64,000 nt of DNA, taken from assembly GCF_022458985.1 (NCBI RefSeq), contig NC_061783.1:1208413-1272412 (forward strand), read 5' to 3'. This DNA comes from Mugil cephalus (taxonomy: Eukaryota; Chordata; Actinopteri; Mugiliformes; Mugilidae). The position numbers were made by a program, and so were the translations under genes. The notes under the pieces are model-generated. The model searched no databases and was not told where the DNA came from. It was given only the letters and a program-made list of their open reading frames with translations. Position 1 is the first letter of the stretch. Every line of letters starts with the position of its first letter. Shown here one piece after another: positions 1 through 13,900 of this stretch.

Positions 1-265
1 TGAAAAGCTCGACAAATACAGGAACCTGATTTTCTCACAGCATGCAGCCAAAACAATCAGGCCCTTGGCTGCAGTTAATACAGCTCCTTAAGAAAGAAGA
101 ACAGGCAGACAGAGCGGAGGAAGCCCCCCCAAGTCTCTGGCAGCAAAGGGCACCCTTTTAACCTGAAAACTATTACACTATCACCAAGCTTCCCAAACCA
201 CCGGCTCACATATTCCCAGAGGGTTCTGCTGTTCTGTGTTGTTTTGATTTTGTGCACACGCTTAC
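1..265. other. intronic sequence of fhod3, no feature recognised
   Basis: The sequence follows the GTAAGC donor of the last visible fhod3 exon on the minus strand. I see no further exon and no clear repeat in it. Confidence 0.5.
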
Positions 266-316
266 CTCTCCTCCCGCGCAAGCCTGGCCTCTTCCATTTT
301 ATCCACATAGCCGCGG
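266..316 (-). CDS. fhod3: fhod3 coiled-coil exon, last one visible
   Basis: 51 nt (1 + 48 + 2), phase 2 on both sides. Reads [16 protein letters not shown] and joins to the preceding exon as NKHS-RGYVDK, continuing the charged helix. The acceptor is TGACAG and the donor GTAAGC. Bases 1-265 appear to be intron; the rest of the gene is off the left edge. Confidence 0.85.
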
Positions 317-3300
317 CTGTCAGGGACACACAAACAGAGGATTTTAAAACATAGTAATCAAATTGTATCCTCAATAGAGCTTTCAGTGAGAAGATAACAT
401 GTTTATACACCTTGCATGCAAGCAACCCTTTTTTTCGAACTGGAAGATGTTTTATAAAAAAAAAAAAAAAAAAAAACTTCTGAGATCAAATGGAAGGTGT
501 TGCTTTTGAAAAGGTGTCTGGTGCTCATCTTCACAGCTTCACAGCTTCACAGGTCTCACCTGTGCTTGTTCCTCTCTTCTCTTTCTATCTTCAGCAGTCT
601 TTCCTCTCTCTCCACACGACGGCGCTCTCGCTCAGCTGCCAGAGACTCTTGGTGCTGTCTATATGAGGAGGACAGGAGACCTCCCAAAGTGGGCCTGAAG
701 TTGAGAGTGAGAGTAAAGAGGGGGGGGGGGGGGGGGTCTTTTATTACTTCCAAGACATATTTCTCCTTCATTATTTGCAATGTTGTGTCTTTATTTTTCA
801 GCTTGTTTCTGCTGCATCATTGTGATACATAACTCCAACACAATGCATCTGCAGAACTTCTATACGTATCAAGTATAGATGCAGCGCAGCGTAACTTATG
901 TTTTAATAGCTGTGGTGACTCAGGAACCAGAGAGACTCAGTATGCATTCACTTCATGATCATGGTGACAGTGTTGGGCTGTACAGGCCATATTTGTTATG
1001 AGCTTGTTCAAATTTGTCCAAGCGAAACATGTGATATATACTTGCATGTGAAGCGGTAACGGTGCAGGAGTGCGTATTTTAAGCACGTTTCCACGCATGT
1101 GAGGAGGCACATGTTGGAGTACAGAGCTCTTACCTGGGACTGGTTGGTGTACTTGAGGTGCTGAGGGAGGAGTAGGACATGAGACCTCCATTCCTGGGAG
1201 AGGAAAAAAGAGGGAGTGAGAAATTAGGTTACACTGAGCGACCTCTTCAGTCGCCCAAGTTATGCGACATTACATCTGACCAGAGCAAAACTTGTGGCAA
1301 CAAACTTCAGTGATACCTGGTTACATAACAGGAATGCCTTTGGTGCAACACTTGAGTGACCCTAATTAGTAACTGCTGTGGTGTTACACACTTACAGTGT
1401 GAGAGGTTAAATATTTATATATTGCAAAGGTGATACTAAACCAAAAGTATATTGACTCATTTGAACCCTATTAGCATCTGATTCCCAATAATTATACCTG
1501 AAAACATAGTATCACATTTCTGCTTATGTATGCATATGTTACTCATTAACAGGGCTGTAGTGTGAAATGTCTAACAAGTGCTGTACAGATTATGCCCATA
1601 TCACATTAAAATAAAGCAAGAACAAATAAAACTCAACAAAAGTGGAGAGTGAATTGAAGTGGTGTCAAGATAAGGATGAGGAAAGGCCAAGTGCTGAAGT
1701 TGTTAAAAGTAAGAAGCAAAGAGAGACCACAAAGATACAGGTTAAGAGCTGAAACAGGCATCTGTGAAAACAGCAAAGTACTGAAAAGGGGAAAAGCCAT
1801 CGCACTGGGAAACAAAGTGGGGAACAAGTGTGGGTCATCCACACAGTGGCAGAACAAAGAAAAGAAACGTGAAGGAATGACAGTGATAATAAGAGCGCAG
1901 ACAGATTCAAGGTGTGAAGGCTGTGAGGTCTGAACAGAACCGGTGAAAAGGGGAAGAAAGTGATGAATAATAACAAGTGGTGCAAAGAAATCGAAGCTGG
2001 TGCTGAGAAAAAAGGCCAGAAATAGAGGTGGAAATCCAAAAAGTAAAAGTGGAACGTTGAAGAGAGAAAGAGGAAGCTTCTTGAATTCAGGGCGACTGTT
2101 CTGCTGACCGTCTGACCTGGGAGATGTCGCTCTGGGTGAGTCCTCACTGGGTTTAGCTGGAGCCGAGGGTGACGGCTCCTCATCGAAATCATATGAGAAG
2201 AGGTGGAAGGGCGTGTGAGGCAGGTAAGGCAGGCGGTCAGGTGAAGGACGAGAGACGCCACGGGATGGTGGGCTGACCTCCTTGGTTGCCGGGACAGTGA
2301 CTATAGACTTTTTCCTGGCCAGCAGGGTGGACAGGAGGGACGGCTGAGCTGGAGGACTGACAGTGCAGGAGACGGGAGGAGAGGTGGTGGGTGTAGAAGG
2401 GGAGGGCGTGGGCGGAAGTAGTTCTGCCCTATTCTTCTCTTCCTCCTCTTTTAAATACTCCTTTCTGGTAGTGATGGTGATGGATTGGAGGGTTGTTCTG
2501 TGAACGATGGATGGAAGAGGCCTAGCCGGGCTAGGAGCAGAAGGATGGATTGAGAGGAATAAGTAGAAGAACTGGGAAGATGAAAGACTAGTATTGCACT
2601 GATATTAATGACTACCAGGAACTGTATATACAAATCAAACTGACTCATATTCAATACAAGGCTGTGACTGAAGAAACGATTAATACAGAACTCCATGAAA
2701 CCTAAGAAGAACTGGACAATATTTATTTTCCATGTTACCACCATGTCCTAAAATACCTGAGGGTGGTCTGATTAGCCCCCTCCTGCTCATCCGAATCAGA
2801 CTCAGTCACAGGAGTCTCGTCTTCCTCCTCCTCCTCCCCCTCTTTGCTATTCTCACATTCCTCCTCTCTACGGAGGTGTTTGAGAAGGAATGCAGAGATG
2901 GGCGGAACATTTGAGGCAAGGATAGAGGGAGAGACGATGCAATGCATAGGAACTGCATGCAAATATAAAATCTCCACAGTAATCAAGAAATAAAGTGATG
3001 GAACTGGGAAAAGAAAAACATTTAGGGCACTTAGAGACAACAAGCAAGGAAATGTACTGGATCAGGATAGGTGGAAAAGCGAAAGGATAACAACAAGACA
3101 CCACACTGTAATGGAATAGGATAAATGGTGAATGGAGTGAATCACACACTCCACTCCATTAGTACATATGGGAATGAAGACAAAAAAATTGTCACAAGAG
3201 GAAGGGAGGAAGGAATGCTAAAAGGAGCATGAGCCGTAGCCTAAAGACTGACTCCAGATCAGTGTCAGCAAACCGTTTTGTACAGTGAAACCAGATGAGC

Positions 3301-6300
3301 CTTGTTGCAGTTGAGTCGGTTTATGTTCTGCTGCCAGGTGTTGTTCCACAAGACCAGAGCCATGTGTGTGTGACGAATGAAATAGCCAGTAATAGTTCTG
3401 TTTGTTTTTTCTATGTGTGCAAGCATAATGTGAAGCAGGATGTAAGGTCTGACAAACAACTTTCACCCACTGATTAAAAAAGGAATCACATCCAAACAGA
3501 TCTGACACTGTGGTTTTACTTCTCTGTTCAGTGATTGACCTTACACACTGACTGAGGATGAAGGAACATGGAGGAGGCCCATAATGGCAGTGATACGCTA
3601 TGATGGAAGAAAAGACAAATAGATGACAGATTTACATTAGGCAAACAGCTAGAATCAGACCCAGATCCTATTTTTGTGCAAATCCAAACAGCACTGAAAT
3701 AAGCCTGTGCCGGTTTAAGAATTAGGCGCTTGTATTAGAAGTACAAGGAAAACCTCGAGGCATGTGCTGATGCTGAGGACTGCTTCATTTCTATTAGTGA
3801 CGCAGAAGTCTGCATTAGTTGCAGAAGAAAAACCCACGCGGGAACGTGAGTGACGGGGACACACTCTTGGCTGTTATAGCGTTTATGTGAGGAGCAGAGG
3901 TCAAAGAGGTCAGCAGCTGCCCTTTCCAGAGTGATGTTTTAACTTACATGGATGGAAGGAAACCTGACAGTGCTCTGTGGCAGAAAGAGTCAGAACTTCT
4001 CTTTAACTCAGTTAATACTGTACATGTGCATCACAAAATGAATGATTTTTCTTTAAGGTCTGCTGTGATGCTTTATCACCTTGACACAAAACAACTGGCA
4101 CTAATCCATCTTCCCGTCACTCTCACCTCTCGCTCATGTCCTCAGCTCTGTGTCCACTGAATGGCTGGAAGCCAGCTCTCTGAGGTGATGCAGGGCTGCA
4201 TGGGGAGGCCTGACCAGATCGCCCAAGAGAAGCTCTTCTACTTCGCCTCCTCTCCAGGCCACGCTTTTTGTCTCCACCCCCGAGACTGGCCCGTCTCCGA
4301 TCTCGCCGGCCCATCGGTGGAGGCTGACTGTCGTCATCACCGTCTTCATGCCTTAGGGTCATCTAAAGGGAAAAATGAAAAAGGACGTAACGTGTTGAGA
4401 GATGTTTGGTGCCAAACTCCATTATTCTTATAACATGAGCAACAATTATGCTGATGTGATCTGTGATAAAAACCCATGATCAGCTAATGATACTGTATTA
4501 TCTGTGTTTGTGCCTCAAACCTCATAGATGTTGAGCTGCTCAACCAGGTCCAGATCAGTCCCTTTCCGCCCTAGGTGTCTTTGGGAAACTGTCTCCATTC
4601 CTTGTTCCTCCAGACCATCCACCATGTCATAGAAGGAATCCTGGTCTGGAAGTGCTGCAAGTGTCTATAAAAAGAAAGGACATATATTAAATCTTTCAAT
4701 AATTATGAATACTTTCACAGGTAAAACATTACGATGTTGAATGTTGGGTCAATACATTTGACAGCAGTGGATGCTGTGCCATTAAAAACAAGTAGTGCAG
4801 TCTATGTATTGTGAATAACAGAAGAATGAAACCAAAAAAGACAAGTTTTTATTGATGTAATTGTGATTTTATGCTTGTGAATGAAGAAAGAAAAGGTTGT
4901 TGTTGCTCATTGTCATATTTTATTGTATCGAGTATATAGCAGAAGTATATAAGCATTCAGTAAGTATACCTTATTGACAAGGGTCATGGCATAGACCAGC
5001 AGCTCTGTGTCCACTCCATCCTTCTCGTGCAAAATCTCCATAGCATTGGACCACGGCGTGCAGCCTGGATATCAGGTCAAAAAGGAAACTCTAAATTACT
5101 TTGGTGCTATCCACACAAACTATCAGTGCATATTGACCTAAAAAGATATCAATAGATCTATAAGGGAAACAGAGAGCCCCTCTATCAGTTCAGTTATCTG
5201 TACCTCTCTTTGTGTCCACAGAGGTGATGGCTTGTATCAGCAGCGGGGTGTTAGACTCAGAGTACTCCACAAACACCAGCAACAGCTTCAGAGCTGTTTT
5301 CACCACCAGACGGAACTATGGAAGGAAATACAAATATATATACAGAGATATTTTCTTTCTGTTTTGGAAAATCCCTATGTAAGCATTACGCTATTGTCAG
5401 TGTAAATTGTACTGCTAAACTTAACATACACACTTATATGTATGTTAAGTTTGTATATGTGTGTGTTCTTGTACATCTTTCTGGGGAAGAAATTGAGCTT
5501 TACACCAGTAAAGTGTAAAAATGAGGGCTTCTGGCCAGTCCTCACTTCTTTACAGGACTGTTAAGGGTTAAGACTCAATTTAAGGGTAAAGGTTACAATT
5601 AGCTCAGGGTTAAGGTTAGGGTAAGGGGCAAGGGAAATCATATTGACTATGAATGTCCTCACAAAAATAGCAATACTGTGTGTGTACTTGTGTTGCTCAA
5701 CTTGTGGGATTGTTCACACAAATCTGTTTCACAGAGACTCGCCTCCTTTTTATGGCAAAAAATCCCCATAGCATAAATTTTAGGGCGATGACTCAGTTTA
5801 CAGTTAGTAATTTTAGGGTAAGAGTTACTGTCGTACAAGTAGTGATTATGGCAGACTTAAGGAATAAGATCCAGGATGTGAATATACAGTAAGTCATTGT
5901 ATTGTCCTCTGAACTGCCAGAAACACAAATGTGTGTGAGCGTATGCGTGTCTGTACAGACCCTGCACACTACATATTATGTAATTCTCTAAACAATAATA
6001 GAAGACATATAATACCATATCATCCTCGCTTTTATATGTCCCACGAGGAGAATACACACACACACAAAAAACAAGACACTCCAATCAAGACTAATATTTA
6101 ATGTCTAAAGCAGAAATAGACCTTAATAAAACAAAAGACCACACAACCACAAAACATCACCCTCAGATCCAGACACAGAGTACAATCAGAGGCAGATGTG
6201 TTTGTGTGTTACCCTGGATAAAGGCTAAATATAAGGCTCTCCAAACAATGGATGGTTAGTAGGGAGTGAGTGCAGGCTGCTTGCAGTGCATGTGCTGGGC

Positions 6301-9300
6301 TATACCTTTGAACCAACAAGAGTGTAGAGCCACTGGATTGTCTCGGGGTGGCCAATTACACCGTTCATCCCATCCACATATAGCATGATCTGTCCCAGGG
6401 CTGAGAAAGAGGGTGGAGAAGGAAACATAAGTGAACAAATATAGAATGAGGACTCAGGACCTGTAACAAAATTCAAGCACCAAATGGTAATTTTGTCCAA
6501 CACAGTAGTTGTAAATAAAAAATCAATGTAGAGATATTTGTCAAGGAATAGTGCTATTCTTACTGATATTACAGAAAAAGGTATGACATGAATGGATAAA
6601 ATTGATGTTTTCCCTTTGCTACCAAGTATTAACTGGAGGTTCCCTGGTTGTGTTAAATTATCTTCACATTCAGTGATTATTTTTCATCATTGTGCTTATA
6701 AGTTTATTAATAATAAATGAGTTATGTAATTTATGTAATCTTACTTATTACGTATAATATTCTCAAATTAAATAACCCCTAACTAATTGAAGTGAACTAG
6801 TATTTGACGCGGGCCTTTTGCTGAAACTTTCATCTGTTGCTGTAAATCACAGCGCAACACGGATTACATTACCTAAACCAAGACTCCATGTGAAAGTAAG
6901 TCACATTAATTATTTCACCACATGTTGAATCTGAGCTTTCTACAGTTCACACACAATGTAAGCATAAGGAGAGAAACTCTGCTCCTTCACATTCTTGTAG
7001 AAACATCTTGACAATATATAGATTGTGAAGAGCAAATTTGAGAGACTACAACAGAGAAGAATGTAGTAGAGGTGACATCTGCCCTGTAATGCAATGCACT
7101 AGCCTAAGCATTTACTGTAACTGAGTTTACATCTGCCAAGCACCCAGATCAAGTCAGCAGTCTAAACACTAACTTTAATTAGCATTTGTCCCTTTAAGTC
7201 TTCTTTTTCAAATTAGCCTAATAAATCCACAAACCTAAATAATATTCACACATGTTCCAAAGTCCCAGTAGACAGACCACAGACACAGTAAAAAGTAGAT
7301 GAATTTGCAAAAAGCTACTGAAATGAAGATTTGACCAACAACTTTGAAGGGTAGTATCTTTGCCTGCTCAGCCCATTCAGTGATCCCATTCTTTCTATTT
7401 AGAAACAAATATTGCAAATCAACATTGCATGGGTTAAACTTATACCCTAACATGTAAGGACAAGGCTAAGGTATTTTGACACCTACTGTCATGTGACCAA
7501 ACTGTCTATTATTTGTGTGCTGTGACACGTCTGCTTTCGATCAAAAGTCAAACACGAAGAGTTCTCACACTAATGCAGAAGTGAGTTCACACAGCTTTTA
7601 TTTTATTTTACAAAATACTATATTACACAGACAACTGTCTTGTGAAACAAAGAAAACAGAAATACCATCATCATCATAATACAGATTTTCTAAGATTTAA
7701 GATGTGTGACAGACAAAATATAAGAAAAAAAATATACACAGAATTTTAGTCTCTTTGGCTTCACTGTCTCTTTGTTTTCTCTGTTGTTCATCATAAGTCA
7801 ACTCTGATGATGTAGCATTGTGTGGCTTTTGCACTTGTTAAACTGATCATCTGTCAAATGTTCCTCTGTCTTGTAAGGTGTCACAGCAGCTAAGACACCG
7901 CTGAACAAGGAAGTTCGAGAAGGAAAGAAGAGCGACGCTGCAGTATATGCTCTGAAGATGAATTTAGACCCGGCTTTGAAATTTCAAATTTTATCTTCAC
8001 TTCTTGGACACGTCATAAAACCCTATGACCAGAAACAGAAAATACAGGAAAGGAGCAGATATTGTATCTGTTAACGAATTTCACCTCAGTACAATCATTG
8101 GGACACATACGGCTTATCCAAGGAAACTTTTTAACCCAGAGTATGACTGCGACTTCACTAATCTCTCTGACTCAGCCGACGAAATTGACGAGCAATCAGA
8201 GACTTGGTACCACATGGCCCTAAAAGTCAGAGGCAAATATCCTGGCTGGGGACTGATGGATGGAAGCGTCACTCTGTATCTGTGGCCAGTTTTCCTTCTA
8301 ATGGATTGAGCTTTCAGCAACATATTTACAAAGCTTTCTGTAGCTGATCAAGAGACAAACTCTATGACAGGCCAAACAATTCCTCTCTGTGAGGAATCAA
8401 CTGTACTATGATAGTTTCATTATTATTATTATTATTATTATTACCAGGTGTGATGAAGCTACTGGACACTGAATTTCCCTATAATAGTACAATAGTAACT
8501 AATCTATTTGAATCTGATAAAATTCAACTGAAATATTCAGAACATTAAATAGGTTTCTCATCTCATCTCATCTCATCTCATCTCATCTCATCTCATCTCA
8601 TCTCATCTCATCTTGGGTGTTCTTTTGTCTTGATTTTCCAGGCTGTGCCAGTCAAGGTTATTTTGCTCTGCACTTGTTTGTAATTTGTGATCCTTGAATT
8701 GTACAGCACTTTGGTCACCATTGGTTGTTTTTAAATGTGCTTTATAAATAAAAAAAATTTTGATTTGATTTGAAATTCATCTTCTACTACCGCTTATCCT
8801 CACTAGGGTCGTGGGGGTTGCTGGAGCCTATCCCAGCTGTCATTGGGTGAAAGGCAGGGTACACCCTATACAGGTCACCAGCCTATCACAGGACTAACAC
8901 AGAGACAAACAACCATTCTCACACACACTCACACCTAGGGTCAATTTAGGGTCTCCAACCAGCCTAACAAGCATGTCTTTGGAGGTGGGAGGAAACCGCA
9001 GCGCCCAGTGAAAACCCCACGTAGACACAGGGAGAACATGCAAACTCCACCCAGAAAGGCCCGAGCTGGGAGGCGAAAGAAGTTTCTAATGTGTTAAATT
9101 GTTGCTGAATTGCAATTAGATGAACTAGGCATCGGTGCATTTAAATGTATTAAAATGTAATTATGGATTTATCGTCATCATAATATATTTGTTATACATT
9201 ATCTATTGCAGTCCTATTATGAAAATAAGAAAAGAAAGCTGCACAAAGTATTATTAAAATCATTTTAATTGTGTTTTGGTACAGTGACTTACACGCACAC

Positions 9301-10844
9301 TTGAATGCACACACCCAACACACAAAGTTATAATAAATGCAAATCTTATATGTGTTCTGTGATTACATTCACACACTGCATCTTTCACTTAACTCCATCC
9401 TCTGTAAATAGAAAACGTATCTAACTGTGATTGTATTTGAATGTGGCTATCAGAGAGAGACCTTACCTCTTAATATGTAGTTCTGGTAGTTCTGATCAGC
9501 TTCTGCTCCCACCTTGATGAGACATGTCAGACCCTCTGCCATCACAAACTCATGAACCAGGTCTTTGTCATCCTGAGGTAAAACAGGCAGAGAGCGTCAA
9601 CACAGAATATTTTGTATTCATTGTAATATACACAGAGTGTCAGTAACTAGAACCACACATAATCCCTTCTGAATTATATTCATGAAATTAAATTGCATTC
9701 TCTTTTGTTACCAGATGGTGTCAGTACTGTGCAGGATGAGGATGAAATTTGACAGCACGTGAACTTCAACACTGAACAAACATTTTGACATTTGACACAT
9801 GACTTATAGCATTAACAAAACTAAAATGATAATGACCAAGCTTTTCATTTAAGCTGTTAACGTGAGTGAGCCAGTGCGTTAAGATGCACTGTCTAAATTC
9901 AGTAAACCAGTCTAAGCTCAAACTTATGTGTGGAAAAATAGAAAATAAACTGGGATGTGGGAGGAAATCATTTCATTGGAACAACAGCTGTAATATTTTC
10001 TGTAAGAGAAGCAGCTTTGTTAACTTCATAGCTGCGCTAGTTACACAGCTCGTAAAACCTCATGTTGCTTTTTGGTTTGGTGAAGCAGTGTGTTTCTATA
10101 TATGAGTACTTTTGTGTGTTTGTGATCCAAAACAAAAGGCCTGGGTTTTTTAAATGACTGACTGCTTTTATCTTAAAATAAAAGATTCACATGCAAACAT
10201 GAATAAAAACACCACTCGAAGACACACACACAGGCCGACACATATAGAGAGAGGGACAGAGAGATGCCACGTTGATGGAGATACTGTCATCATAGAAGCG
10301 CACAGGGGCCACAATAACCAACTGTACTCTGAAACAACAAACTGACAGTAATTGCACGTGAAATATGTGTGTCTGTGTGTGTGTCTGTGCGTGTGTGTGT
10401 CTGTGTGCGTGTGCATGTGTGTGTGTGTGGATGTGTGCATGTACATGTGTGTGTTACCTGAAAAATTTGCTTCAGAGAAAACAGTGCCCTTCTCAAGTCA
10501 CGCCCATTGGAGTTATACAGTCTTTCTGCAAATAGAAAGAGAGAGACATGGTTGTAAAACAGAACAACAACCTGATATAGCCTTTTAAGCACAATCCTGA
10601 TGCCGTGTGTGTTTGCCTGCACACCTTTCATCCCTCGCCACCCTTCATATTTTTCATTCTGATGAGGTGATCAATAAAACTTGTTAGTAAAATGAGTCTC
10701 AGCTGTGCAACAGTTGCACAATAAAGTGAGAGTTATGCTGCCAGTTGATGGAACCTATCACACCACATGCCTCTAATCACCTGAGCCAGGCACTTCATCA
10801 CACACTTTTGCCATGTCCTCACACGCAGTGCAACACGTGCATGA

Positions 10845-10917
<73 letters not shown>

Positions 10918-13900
10918 CGCACACACACGTTTCAGTGGTGATTAGAGTTGTATTGGAATGTTAATGAGTGGCTGGCGGGGCTTCAACATTGAGGTATTCA
11001 GGTCACGACACGGAAGCCACTCAGAACCAACAGCTAGCTCGTATACCATGACACTGGTGCTGGGATTGTTATTTCATTTTTTAATTTTAATTTTATTTTC
11101 AGTGTAATTGAGAGAGAGGGGAAAGTGAGAGAGGAAAGAAAAATCTGTGTGCATGTTTGTGCAGATGTGACTAAAGTAATGGTTGTTAAACTATAAAGAC
11201 AACCCTCTTTATAGTTTAACCACCTTTACTTTAGTCACATCCCATTTCAGTCGTCCTTGTTATTGTCCATTTCATTTTCGTATATGTTATGCCATTTTCC
11301 CCAGTTCATTATGTAGCATTCTTCCTTCATTTCTAGCTTACATGTAAGGTTTTGGAGATATGGCGCTTTAGTCTTGAGCCAATTCTTAGCAATGGCCCTC
11401 TTTCCTGCCACAAGAAGACTTTTAACCAGGTAATGATCCCCTTACACACCTCCTAAATATCTAAACACAAAGACATTCCGGAAAAATTAGAAAGAAAGTC
11501 ATTGGGATCTATCAATCTCAAAAAGGCTGTAAAGCCTTTTCTAAAGCTTTGGAAGCTTTTGAACCACCGTGAGAGCCATTATCCACAAATGGTGACAACA
11601 AGGAACAGTGGTGAACCTTCCCAGGAGTGGCTGGCCGACCAAAATTACCTCAAGAGCTCAGTGACAACTCATCCAAGAGGTCACAAAAGACCCCACAACA
11701 ACATCCAAGAACTGCAGGCCTCACTTGGCTCAGTTAAGGTCAGCGTTCATGACTCCACCATAAGAAAGAGACTTGGAAAAAAAACGGCCTTGTGGCTGAG
11801 TTCAAGACCAAAACCACTGCTGAGCAAAAAGAACATAAAGACTCGTCATACCACAGTAAAACCTGGAGGTGATGGTGTGATGGTCTGGGGCTGTTTTGCT
11901 GCTTCAGGACCTGGAAGACTTGCTGTGATAAATGGAACCATGAATTCTGCTGTCTACAAAAAAATCCTGAAGGAGAATGTCCAGCCATCTGTTCATGACC
12001 TCAGGCTGAAGTGACCTTGGGTTCTGCAGCAGAACAATGATCCAAAACACACCAGGAAGTCAACCTCTGAATCCAATCTGAATCCAATCAAAGATGTCTG
12101 GAGCTCAGTAGTAATGGTTTCTCAGCAAGGCTAACCCAAGGCCAGGGTCAAAATCATTATCATTCCCCACACAGACAAAAAAGACAGGCCTGTCTGTCCT
12201 TCCATCTACAATACCACTTCTCTGGGATCAGCAGTGGCATTCATGAAATGCATATGTGACAGTCTACAGAGGAGATAATCAAATCTGGGAAGGCCATCAG
12301 GCTGTCCAAATGTCTAACTTGGTAACATGTTAGAGTGAAAAGGTAGAAAATAATATTCATACATAAAAAGTAATACAAATAGATAGTCTGATGACTTTCT
12401 AGTTCTTGTTTCTCTAGCTTTCCCTGGAAATCAAGAGGCCACTTAATGAGGTACACAACACTCCGTCTGCCCCCTTGAGTGTCATGGTTCATTTAGGCAA
12501 TCACATTTGTGTCTGAGTGGTGCTGGCAGGGTAACCTTTCCCAAACGTCTGCTGTGCATCAGGAGCATGTCATCGGCAGTGATAAGGCATAAACTTGGCT
12601 TAATTTATTCTGGTCTACTTCTATTGATGCAGTTAGATGTAAAGGTAGGTGTGAGGTAATTTTGCTTGACACTGTGAGAATTCTTGCGCAGGTGAAACAA
12701 CAGTCTCTTAAAAACACATTACAGCATTAATGCTGTCAGTGGTAATACCCTGCAATCACCTGATGGTTGATAGTCTTGTCAACGCAATTATTGTTCTGCT
12801 CCAGAGAAAATGGAATTTGACGTGCTAAATAATCAATAGGCCGATTTCCTCTCCAGCTGTCTTAACACTGCAAGAACAAGCTGGAAAAAATTCAAACATT
12901 AATCACCCTCACTTTCAGCTGTCTTGGCTGAACAACATTGCTTCAGTGCCTGCAGCTCTCCAAGGGAAGATTTAAAGAACAGCTAAATACAAATTATGAA
13001 CATAACACATCTTAATTAGATGCCCTCCACTGCTCTGTGTAACTTGCTGGTAGCAAAAAGCCAAAGTAAAATAGCAAAATCATATATTTTTAAGGGAAGT
13101 TTTGCTGTACACGTGTCTTTTACTGGTCATTCTCCTTTTTTCCTGGCTCTAGATTTTATTATTGTCACAAGAAACACTAAAACCCTCACTGGGATGTGTC
13201 ATTGTGGCTTGTGTGTGACCATATGTAAGCCAGCGCCTGTGTTTGCTGAGTGCAGACAGACAGATGAAGGCAAGACAGAAAGGCACATTTCATTTATAGG
13301 TTCGCTTGGAGTTTTACTGTTTTGTTTTGGAGTACTTGCAGTTCTCATCCACACTGTTCCACCATGACCTCACATGCACTGCAATATGTCAGTGTTAACG
13401 AGATATTTAGCGCAATATTCTGTCTTCAAATAATAATTTTCTTAAAGTAACCTGAAAGTCCATAATCAGTTGTTGCTACTTGTTCCTTGTGTAGTCGTGT
13501 AGTAGTTTTTATTGGCTGGTTTCATGGTTTTGTGACAGTGATGAAACATTTTGATCCACATGCTATTAGAGGTGTTAAACACCACACATGGAGCTTGGTT
13601 TACACTGAATGGTTCATGACAACTTAAATACAACAAATGAGTCCCAAACTGATAAGATTTTATCTACTATGCACCACAAATTATCTGTTTATTATTCCAT
13701 GACTGAAACATTCACACAGAAAATCATGACCTATGGTGAATTGGGTAGATAGACAGCACATTGGCAAATGTTGCCAATGTGCTGGCTGTTGGACATAAAA
13801 AAGTTGGATGTTTTAAACATACTGCCTTAGATTATTGCTGCCTTCAGATGCAGTTCAAGCTGTCTATATAACTTACTTAAGAACTTACTTCATGCTGGTA

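Larger units (their letters stand above)
6401..9466. other. fhod3 intron 5 (3.1 kb), mostly repeats and one unexplained open frame
   Basis: AT-rich intron sequence with a 94-codon open frame at 8025-8309, a pentanucleotide array and a dispersed repeat, listed separately. I recognise nothing else in it. Confidence 0.55.

Noticed and set aside
1158..1193. Using the inner CCCTCAG acceptor to give a 27 nt fhod3 micro-exon
   Set aside because: The outer CTCCCAG acceptor has a far better pyrimidine tract; both keep frame, so the shorter form is noted only as a possible variant.
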